64,000 bases of DNA. Origin: Chitinophagales bacterium. Lineage in GTDB: Bacteria > Bacteroidota > Bacteroidia > Chitinophagales > UBA2359. The first letter of the stretch is position 1, and every line of letters begins with the position of its first letter. The stretch spans positions 2,046,001 to 2,110,000 of the forward strand of contig JAWKLZ010000001.1 of NCBI GenBank assembly GCA_041392475.1, written 5' to 3'. The notes beneath the pieces are model-generated. The model was not told the DNA's origin and searched no databases. It saw nothing but the letters and a program-made list of their open reading frames with translations. This document shows positions 8,516-16,400 of this stretch, one piece after another. The translations under genes were made by a program, and so were the position numbers.

Positions 8516-8919
8516 ATTTCTTTAAATTCTTCCGCTGCAATTACATCTACTTTCGGAAAATCTACATTAGATAGAATATCAAAATGCTTATCATGTGTCA
8601 CCAAATATTTCGCCCCTGCTGCTATGGCACAATCCACAAATTTATTGTCGTCAGGGTCGACAGTAATCAAGTTCCACTTAAAATATCGGGTAATCAGTTC
8701 TACATTGGGTGCATTTTCAATGATTTGTAAAATAACAGAAGCAACTTGTTCTCCCATGTGTCTGCTCAAAATCTCCTCATATTCCATCAATATTTCGGTT
8801 GTCACACACAATGTATATTTCTCCTCCAAGAAATTGTCAAAAACCCAACGATAAGCCGACTTTTGGGATATAGACACCAAGAGGATATTTGTATCAATCA
8901 CTACACGCATTTTCGTCAC
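8503..8919 (-). CDS. PIN-domain toxin (VapC-like ribonuclease)
   Basis: The 138-residue protein opens with RVVIDTNILL, giving the first catalytic Asp, followed by a conserved acidic residue in TTEILMEYEEIL. A DPDDNKFVDCAIAAGA segment supplies the remaining metal-binding acids, and THDKHF follows. This is the PIN_3 type common as a toxin in Bacteroidota, expected to cleave RNA. It overlaps the upstream antitoxin-like gene by four bases (8916-8919), a translationally coupled pair. The start may be MTKM or the MRVV three codons later. Confidence 0.88.
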   Translation of the reverse strand: MTKMRVVIDTNILLVSISQKSAYRWVFDNFLEEKYTLCVTTEILMEYEEILSRHMGEQVASVILQIIENAPNVELITRYFKWNLITVDPDDNKFVDCAIAAGAKYLVTHDKHFDILSNVDFPKVDVIAAEEFKEILDN

Positions 8920-9149
8920 TTTTTAGAGTTATAAGGAGTTCTGATATGGGTATGTGCCAATCGTTCCATATCTTCATTTGTCCAAGATTTTTCTTCCCAT
9001 ACTTGATTTGCCATTTGGGTAGCTTTATCTGCCAAATAACGTACAATCATTCGCTTGATTGCCAACAAGTCTTTTTCTTCTAAGTCTCTGGAAAACAATT
9101 GTAATATCTCCAACTGAAGGGGATTGAGAGGGGATGATAATGTATTCAT
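8916..9149 (-). CDS. Putative antitoxin partner of the PIN toxin
   Basis: This 77-residue acidic/helical protein is encoded first in a two-gene minus-strand unit and overlaps the PIN gene by four bases. It has the size and position of the antitoxins that precede Bacteroidota PIN_3 toxins: a helical middle (LLAIKRMIVRYLADKA) and a C-terminal WTNEDMERLAHTH segment that could wrap the toxin. No clear HTH or AbrB/RHH fold is visible. The assignment rests on operon context. Confidence 0.75.
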   Translation of the reverse strand: MNTLSSPLNPLQLEILQLFSRDLEEKDLLAIKRMIVRYLADKATQMANQVWEEKSWTNEDMERLAHTHIRTPYNSKK

Positions 9150-9408
9150 TGCTTTGTTTGTTTTTCTTTTTCAAAGATAGAAAACTTCTTTTGGAAACAC
9201 TGGCTCATTCTATCTGAAATGTTATTATAAGAAATGCCACTTTATTTCAAAAACGTTGGAACTTATCATTTAGTTTCATAGGTTTACGAACAAATGGAAT
9301 TGGGATTTCAGGTACACTTGTTTCCTTATGTGTTTAAAATTGAAACCAAATCTCACCCCAAATGGTTATTCCCAAAGAAGAAACAATCACCTTAATAAAC
9401 GTTTTGGT

Positions 9409-9645
9409 ATGAATATTCAAATCATCAAAGACCCAACAGGCACACCACAATCAGTAGTTATTCCCTACCAAGAGTGGAAAAAATACGAGCTTCAAAATCT
9501 AAAAATCAAAAACAAATTAGAAGTTTTGAAGGGACTTCAACAGGCAGTCGAAGAAGTAAAAGAAATCAAAAAAGGTAAAAGAAAAGGCAAAACTTTAAAA
9601 CAATTTTTGAATGAATGTCGAGATAATAACAACACCGAACTTTGA
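9409..9645 (+). CDS. Putative antitoxin upstream of RelE-family toxin
   Basis: The start at ATG 9409 gives a 78-residue protein; longer in-frame codons from 9328 have no antitoxin character. It reads MNIQIIKDPTGTPQSVVIPYQEWKKYE, the pattern of Bacteroidota antitoxins with a short N-terminal beta hairpin, then a lysine-rich helical tail ending LKQFLNECRDN. Its 3' end overlaps the toxin gene by 35 bases in a different frame, implying coupled translation. It probably neutralises the toxin and represses the pair, by analogy. Confidence 0.75.
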   Translation: MNIQIIKDPTGTPQSVVIPYQEWKKYELQNLKIKNKLEVLKGLQQAVEEVKEIKKGKRKGKTLKQFLNECRDNNNTEL

Positions 9646-9976
9646 GCGAGCCTTCAAAAAACTGCACCGCAAATACCGTTCTCTGTTAGATGATTTTGAC
9701 GTTTTGGAGGAGAAACTACTCACCAATCCACATTTGGGAACTGCATTGGGCAATGATGCCTACAAAATTCGATTGGCAGTTAAAAGCAAAGGAAGAGGCA
9801 AAAGTGGCGGTTTGCGAGTCATTACTTATGTTGAAATGGAAATCATTGTTCTTGAAAATGAGGAAGAGGAACACTGCGATGTTTATTTGTTGGTAATCTA
9901 CGATAAATCTAATACAGAAAGTGTTGCCAAATCAGAAATCCTTCAAATGATAAAAAACATCAAGTCTGACGATTAA
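9611..9976 (+). CDS. RelE/ParE-superfamily toxin
   Basis: The 121-residue protein shows the RelE/ParE order: TTPNFERAFKKLHRKYRSL helices, LGTALGNDAYKIRLAVKSKGRGKSGGLRVITYVE, then beta strands and DVYLLVIYDKSNTESV. The basic GRGKSGGLRV segment corresponds to the HigB/RelE RNA-binding core. It would act as a ribosome-dependent mRNA interferase or a gyrase poison; which one cannot be told from sequence alone. It forms a unit with the preceding gene. A duplicated segment starts six bases after its stop. Confidence 0.82.
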   Translation: MNVEIITTPNFERAFKKLHRKYRSLLDDFDVLEEKLLTNPHLGTALGNDAYKIRLAVKSKGRGKSGGLRVITYVEMEIIVLENEEEEHCDVYLLVIYDKSNTESVAKSEILQMIKNIKSDD

Positions 9977-9981
9977 AAAAG

Positions 9982-10249
9982 CATCGACTTCTTCCAACTG
10001 CTTTCTCCACTGTCAGACTTACAATCTAATTTGATTGCAGCCAACAATCCAAATACCAAAAAAATCAAATATTTCTAAGCGGAATGTTCGGCTTCATAAA
10101 CCGAGGGAAAGTCAGATGTGAGGTAAATCCAAATAATCTATTCTTATGGCCACTAACTTCCTAAACCGTATCACCCTCACCCCAATATCTGCCATGGGAA
10201 ATATTGTATCAGAGGTATGAAGTTTCCTGTTGAGGTGATATTGGATAAG
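9982..10249 (+). repeat. Duplicated ~265-bp segment, copy 2
   Basis: Near-identical to 2077-2341. In this copy the fragmentary upstream gene ends with a stop (..NNPNTKKIKYF) just before AAGCGGAATG. The remainder of the gap up to 10382 is AT-rich and shows no gene; it should hold the promoter of the cassette beginning at 10383. Confidence 0.8.
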
Positions 10250-10250
10250 T
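10146..10250 (+). pseudogene. Frameshifted DUF433 antitoxin fragment, copy 3
   Basis: It starts MATNFLNRIT like copy 1, but small changes after ATCACC shift the frame, and the ICHGK-CIRG signature can be read only in another frame and with substitutions. It is truncated at the same region as copy 1. This is the most decayed of the three. Confidence 0.65.
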
Positions 10251-10382
10251 TGTAACTTTAAAAAAAACGAAGATATAAATGAAGGTATTTGTTTTTTTGC
10301 TGTAAAAAATAAACTAAATCTTTCAAATAAAAGAGAATTTTTATATTTTTATGCTAAGTTCATCTTGTTATAATACCTTATT

Positions 10383-11696
10383 ATGGAAGAAAAAAAAATA
10401 CCCAAAGAAGAAAGAGAAGTAACTCCTCCCGAAAAAGGTGATGTAGAACCAACTCCAAATGAGGATGATGTAGAACCAACTCCAAATGAGGATGATGTAG
10501 AACCAACTCCAAATGAGGATGATGTAGAACCAACTCCAAATGAGGATGATGTAGAACCAACTCCAAATGAGGATGATGTAGAACCAACTCCAAATGAGGA
10601 TAAAGAACTATCTAATCCCTACAAAAAAATATTTTACTTCCTTCTTATTTTCATTATTTGCTTTCTGATTTCACAAACCATTGGTGACAGTTCTTTTATT
10701 AATCCATATAATTTAAGCAAACCAAAATTAAGAATTCATACAATAGAAGATATAATAAATGAAAATATTATCCCTATAGAAAACTCTTATTTAATTACTT
10801 ATTGGAAAAATGCCTATAATTATTCAAAAAAACACCAATGGGATAGTGTTCAATATTTTTTACAAAAATCTAATAAGCATATAGAATCTGATGATAGAGA
10901 AAGTCACAAGCAGAAATTTTTATACTCAATACATAATGAATTAATTGGAAAGATACTAAGCGATAATCTTTTAGTGGATAGTCTTTTTAACTTTCTTCAA
11001 AACGGAGAAGTTCTAGGAAAGAAAGACACTTCTAAAACAATAAGTGATAGTTCAATAATAAATACTTCAAAGACAATAGAAGAAAATCCTCCAATTAAAA
11101 ATGAACCTCATAATGAATTAATATTAACTCCTTCTTGGGAATTATTTAGCGATTCAATGACACAATTACTAAATGATAGCATTAAATATTTTAATACTAA
11201 ACACTTACCTAATAGAGCAACAATTAAGGTATATACAAAAGAAAATAACTCTTTAATAATAGATGTTAATTATGAAAAAGAAATTTATTATAATAATTTT
11301 TACCATAAGGATAAATCCCCTTATCAGGTTTTATCTATTATAAAAAATATAATAATTGCTATTGAGAATGATTTTAATTCAGAGTTAAGTTTAATAAAAA
11401 TAAATGCTTTCACAAATGAAAACTTTAAAGAGAATAATTGGGAATATAATGGTGAAATAGGAGTAATAAATTACATAGAATATTATCATAACGGAATAAG
11501 AAAAGAAATGGCAATATCTACAAATACTAAAATAGATGATTTGAAAAATAAATTTCTTTCTATTTATAAAATAAAAAAAATCTTGAATGTATACTTCAAA
11601 GATAAAAATATTGATTATGAATTATCAATCAATACTAAAAAGCCGAAAAAACACAATGAAATAAATATTATTTTTGAATTAAAAATAAGAACATGA
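10383..11696 (+). CDS. Membrane protein with DVEPTPNED tandem repeats, possible OmpA-like end
   Basis: This 437-residue protein was not recognised. The order is a charged N-terminus with six exact 9-residue repeats (~20-73), one membrane helix (~83-101, FYFLLIFIICFLISQ), then a long Asn/Lys/Ile-rich region expected outside the inner membrane. The last ~180 residues have alternating strands and a late helix-strand pattern (FLSIYKIKKILNVYF...EINIIFELKI) that might be a degenerate OmpA-type domain; this is weak. The next gene overlaps it by four bases. The coding DNA is much more AT-rich than its neighbours, suggesting recent acquisition. Confidence 0.7.
   Translation: MEEKKIPKEEREVTPPEKGDVEPTPNEDDVEPTPNEDDVEPTPNEDDVEPTPNEDDVEPTPNEDDVEPTPNEDKELSNPYKKIFYFLLIFIICFLISQTIGDSSFINPYNLSKPKLRIHTIEDIINENIIPIENSYLITYWKNAYNYSKKHQWDSVQYFLQKSNKHIESDDRESHKQKFLYSIHNELIGKILSDNLLVDSLFNFLQNGEVLGKKDTSKTISDSSIINTSKTIEENPPIKNEPHNELILTPSWELFSDSMTQLLNDSIKYFNTKHLPNRATIKVYTKENNSLIIDVNYEKEIYYNNFYHKDKSPYQVLSIIKNIIIAIENDFNSELSLIKINAFTNENFKENNWEYNGEIGVINYIEYYHNGIRKEMAISTNTKIDDLKNKFLSIYKIKKILNVYFKDKNIDYELSINTKKPKKHNEINIIFELKIRT
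10440..10601 (+). repeat. 27-bp tandem repeat, six copies
   Basis: Six copies of a 27-base unit beginning GATGTAGAACC, identical as far as I can read, encode DVEPTPNED. Copy number would change protein length by 9 residues without breaking the frame. Confidence 0.95.
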
Positions 11697-12823
11697 AAAA
11701 GTATTGTATATTATTCATAATCTTAGCAGGTTATTTTTTAATTCCATTTAATCTATTTGGTCAGAAAGATGATGATAGAAAGAAGAATATGGACGAACAA
11801 AAATTAACAATTAATAATTTGTGGGAGGATTGCAAACTTGATGATTCCTTTGTCAAACATATTAGTAAGCCACCTAGAATAATCGATGCTCCTTCTCTTT
11901 ATGAAAAAACAAGAGTAAAATACGCTTTAATATCAGCGTTTTATTATGCTCATAATTGTGACATTAAAAATGCTATTTACTATAAAGAAATGGCGGAATG
12001 TTTGTTCAATCAAAATTTAAAAGATTATGAAAGAACAAACCTTGTTAATGAAGGCTATCAAATATTACTTGACACTTTTAATATAGGAGTACAAGAAAAA
12101 ACAGGCAAATTTGAAAAAAAATGTTTAGATGCTGTAGTTGATAGCATTGAAAAAAAATATAATCAATATAATCCATGTGAAGGTAATGAAGTAGAAGTTA
12201 AAGTTAGAAGGGAAAACTTAAAGATAACTATGGATATATCAGTTCCTATCAAATTTAAAAATTGTAACAATGTTAAATCAGTGTTTGAAGCAAAAAAAGA
12301 TAAATTTGGATTAGGTCATTTAGGACACACTTCCATATATAAGAGAATAGTCGAGTATGTAGAAGATATTTTAGCAAATCATGAGGTAGATAAACGTGAA
12401 GTTAATATTGAAATTACAGGACATGCCGATAGCACTCGATTTGATAATCAACCTAAGTATCCTTATAAAGATTATACCATTATTCCTAAAGGAATAAAAT
12501 ACAATTTTACAAATAAAAACGGAAAAACTATAAATGATAAAATTCTGCAAAAAGAAATAAGTAACTATATATATAATAATGAAGAGTTATCTCTTGCAAG
12601 AGCTCATTTGGCTAAGGATATTCTAAAAAACATGACTACCAACCCTATATTGTTGAGCGCATTTCATCACAATAAATCAGATAAAATAGGTACATTCAGA
12701 AAAGTTGAAATTAGAATTCATATTAATAACGCACTTAATAAATATTTTGAAAACTGGGCACAAAAAATGGAGAGTGAATTAAGAAATAGTAAGAAAAGAT
12801 GTAAAGATTTATTTAAAGATTAA
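11693..12823 (+). CDS. Secreted protein with divergent OmpA-like C-terminal domain
   Basis: The 376-residue protein begins with a signal peptide (residues ~1-23, ending LFGQ). The C-terminal half shows the OmpA/peptidoglycan-binding pattern: EITGHADSTRF (normally TGHTD), LSLARAHLAKDIL (LSxxRAxxV) and FRKVEIRIHI (RRVEIxI). Between them is a ~50-residue insert absent from ordinary OmpA domains. It overlaps the preceding gene by four bases and is followed four bases later by another membrane protein gene. It probably anchors a membrane assembly to the cell wall; the rest is unknown. Confidence 0.72.
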   Translation: MKKYCILFIILAGYFLIPFNLFGQKDDDRKKNMDEQKLTINNLWEDCKLDDSFVKHISKPPRIIDAPSLYEKTRVKYALISAFYYAHNCDIKNAIYYKEMAECLFNQNLKDYERTNLVNEGYQILLDTFNIGVQEKTGKFEKKCLDAVVDSIEKKYNQYNPCEGNEVEVKVRRENLKITMDISVPIKFKNCNNVKSVFEAKKDKFGLGHLGHTSIYKRIVEYVEDILANHEVDKREVNIEITGHADSTRFDNQPKYPYKDYTIIPKGIKYNFTNKNGKTINDKILQKEISNYIYNNEELSLARAHLAKDILKNMTTNPILLSAFHHNKSDKIGTFRKVEIRIHINNALNKYFENWAQKMESELRNSKKRCKDLFKD

Positions 12824-12827
12824 AAAT

Positions 12828-13409
12828 ATGAAAAATAAATTACCGTTAATTTCTATTCCAATAACAATTATAATGTGTATTCTTGCTATTTTTGCATTTA
12901 TGCGTAATCAACCTAATTTCAGTCCGATAATTCGGAATTTAGATGATGAGAATTGGGAAATAGTAATAGAGAATATAACTCCTAATATTTACATAGAAAA
13001 TGTTTATTGTACCTTTCCTAGTGCTTTTATGGAAGCCAAGTACAAAACGAACTATGAAATGACGAAAACTGATAATCAATTTACCTTAAATATAAATTTC
13101 TTGGAAAGAATAATAAAAAAGAAAAAAGACAATTATCCAAATGGCTTTACACCTATTTGCATACCTATATATTTAAATATTAGGTATATTGAAGGAGGGC
13201 GATTTGGGTTTTTTTCAAGTTCCTATAAGTTGAAATCTTGTGTTCATCGTTTTGAAAAAGATGATATTAATGACATTAAATTAATTGTTTTAAAAAATGC
13301 AATTACATTAATAGAAAAACATAATGGTAAAAATATTGAACAAAAACTAAATGAATTGTATCACGAGATTTACAATTGTGAAAACAATAAATGTGGGTCT
13401 AACCAATAA
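12828..13409 (+). CDS. Membrane-anchored hypothetical protein, third gene of AT-rich cassette
   Basis: The 193-residue protein has one N-terminal membrane helix (~6-24) and a soluble region with several short beta-type stretches and a Cys-rich end (NCENNKCG). No family was recognised. It starts four bases after the OmpA-like gene and shares its strong A+T bias. It converges with the large glycosidase gene, whose end is 70 bases away; no terminator is obvious between them. Confidence 0.65.
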   Translation: MKNKLPLISIPITIIMCILAIFAFMRNQPNFSPIIRNLDDENWEIVIENITPNIYIENVYCTFPSAFMEAKYKTNYEMTKTDNQFTLNINFLERIIKKKKDNYPNGFTPICIPIYLNIRYIEGGRFGFFSSSYKLKSCVHRFEKDDINDIKLIVLKNAITLIEKHNGKNIEQKLNELYHEIYNCENNKCGSNQ

Positions 13410-13479
13410 AAAATGGAATATTGACCAGTCAAAACTCACCAATCAATATCCCATTATCAAAACTCTAATGTTCAGCTAT

Positions 13480-16400
13480 TTAAAACAACCTCCGATACAA
13501 CACAACCTCCGAAACATTACTCTCCGAACTCTCCAAAGTCACCCGCACATACCTCGTCCGCACATGCTCCACAACACCTTTCCAAAGCCCATAACTCTCC
13601 AAATGGTCGCTAAAAAGAGGAGTCCAATCACCAGGTTCACCAACCGAAATAGTGATGTCGCCCTTGCTGTCCATATCACGGATATAGAATTTGGTCAAGT
13701 CCGTTTCCTCGCCCAAGTCAATATAGGCATGAGCAGGGTAAGAAACATTGCCATCCGTAGAAGGTCGCCAGATAGTCGTAGGAGTACCACCTTTGTTGGC
13801 AGGGAAACCAGCAACAGTTTGTTCATCTACAAGGAGTTGAGCATTTCCTTTGCCCGATTCGTTTACGACCATTGAAGGAGTCAAAGTCATTTTTTCATCC
13901 AAAGTGTGGCGGATAGGCAATTCATTATAATTTCCAGCCATCACAAAAACAGGGCGTTCACTCACATTGATGTTCACTCGGTTGTTGGAGATAGACAGTT
14001 GATTCACAACACCATCTTTGTCACCATGCTGCATTTCTACCAAGTAAGCATTGCTTTCACCATTCAATTGAAGGCTGTAGTTGTTTACCGTAGTGCCATC
14101 ACTTGTAGGCGACCAAACAGCGTACAATACATCTCCGTTTTGTTTGTGGCGGAATTGGTAAATCCATACATTCGGGTTGCCGCTCGGGATTTCCTTCTCA
14201 AAAGCCATACCTGTAAAGCGGTTTTTCATGGTGTAAACGTAGTACCAACTTGGTTTTGGAGTCCAGTCACCTTTGGGTCCCATCAATCCGCATGTTTGAA
14301 ACAAGTAAGGGGAGTTGGTGGCTACATCACGGAGCATATACATGGCTGCTTTATCAACCCCTGCGGCTGCTAAAGCCAAGTAAGAACGAATCATCCATTG
14401 ACCTTGTACTTCTTCGCTGTCGTAAGAACCAATAGAAGGCGCACCTTGTATAGATTCAGAATTGGAGTCATAGCCAAATTCGGTAATCCACACTTCCACA
14501 CCTGGCAAATAACGGTCACGGTAGTCCACAAACTGTTTCATTACTCCTTTCAAATCATCGTCTTCTGGGCTGATGCCTTTTGAGCCTAAGCTGCGTTGTG
14601 CTTCGCCGTCATTGCAGTAGTGATGCACGTTGATGACATCTACTGGGAAGTCACCGCCTCTGTGGTAGTCGCTCCAAAATTTGAGGGTGCGAACGTGGTC
14701 GAGATGTGGAACAGCGACACCGCTCATCACCACTTTTGCAGTAGGGTCGGCCGCCTTGATGCCTTTGTTCGGGCCCAATGCGCCCAAGTGTCCGTCTGCA
14801 TCTGCGCTCGTCATTGCAGCATATTCGTAGGGGGTAAAGTAGGCTTTGCGGTTCATCCACCAAGCATCTTGCTCGTTCCAATTCTCAAAGTATTTCAGGA
14901 CTCCCAAACCGCTGACTCTCGGTTGGTCGGCTCTCAATTTCAATTTGTTGTCGGCTACTTGTGTGTGTCCAAATCTTGCAGCGAACTGATACATATAGTC
15001 TGCGTGTTCGATGTAAGAATGTGGGTCGGTGGCATCTTTGCCTTCTCTCACAGGTTTTTCGTCCAGTTTCCATTCTTCGTAGCCTGTCATGAAGAGCGTT
15101 GAGCGCAACAATGAAGGAGCTACGGTGATGTCTGCGTTTAGTAGGTTTTGGTAGTATCTATCGAAGTTCCAATTGACTGCGCCAGGATTGAAGGCACATT
15201 CGTTGTTGGGATAGCCGACATAGTTCACATCTTGGTTTCCTTCGTCCCACAACCATTGGTGGTATTCCCGAATAAAACCCGCTACTTCCATATTGCCATT
15301 CGGATCGTCAATGAATGCGTTGATGCCGATAAATTCGTTCACTGCTGGCAGTTCATGTTTAGTAGGAGCTGGCACTGTTTCGGTGATGGGACTTTGAGCA
15401 GCACCGTACAGCACTATTTCCGACATCCTTGTGGCTGGGGCTGTGATTTCTAATCGGATGTAACGGGTAGTAATCGGGTTGTTGGAGTAGTCGTGTTTAC
15501 TCCACTGGTCGGGCTTGTTCATTTCGTCGGTAAAGAGCGGTGTCCAATTGAAGGGTGTTCCTACAAACACATTGATGGGTTCGTTGGGCGTTGCAGTGGT
15601 TTTGTTGCCGTCATTGTAGAGGAATATTTTCGAGATTTCGTACTCTGTGCCTAAGTCGATGAGTGCAAAGCCAGAGTAGAGCCAAGGATTGCCGCCCATT
15701 GTCCAGTAGTTGACAGGTGCTTCACCATCGCCTTTTTCTGGGTCGCCTACCAATAGTTGTTCATCAACGAGTTGTGTAGCATCACCTTGCACCGATTCGT
15801 TGAGAATCATGGCTGGGGTCAAGCTGATTTTCTTGTGTGGGCCGCCTACGATTAAGTCCGTTTTGCCTTCTGCCATGTTGGAGAGTGCGCCCAAATTGAA
15901 GTTTTCATCCACGCCTTGCAGCACAAAGTAGTAGTTCACATTGTCGCCCAATTCTTTGACTACGACGGATTGTTTTACGCCCTGATTTGTTGGGGCCAAC
16001 ATACCGTGGTACATCGTAGCATCTTTGAGGTTTTTGGCGTTGATGGGTGAGGCACTGTATCGAAGGAGGTAATAGGTGGATTTGCCATTGTTGCCATCTT
16101 CACCTGGAGCCGTCCAACTGAGTTCTACCGTTGAAGTTGTCGAATGGGTAGCTTCAAGGTCGGTGATGGCTCCTGGCAAAGTGGTGTCAATAGTTTGGGA
16201 ATGGGCTTTTTTCCCGTACAAGACAATTTCTGATACATTGCTACCTGCTTCCATTTTGCTGATGCGGAGATAGCGTGTATAGACCTGTGTATTGTGTTGT
16301 GTCCAAGATAAGTAGCCTGTGAGATTATCGGTCAATAATTCGGTCCAATTTCCTGGATAACCGTAAGAAATTCGCAAATCGCCCGTATTGCTGCCATCGT

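Noticed and set aside
10381..10593. Minus-strand ORF of HHPHLELVL repeats
   Set aside because: Antisense of the DVEPTPNED repeat.
2000..13409. Prophage or integrative element
   Set aside because: No integrase, capsid, tail, replication or conjugation genes and no att-type repeats at a tRNA were seen; only IS, RAYT and TA genes.
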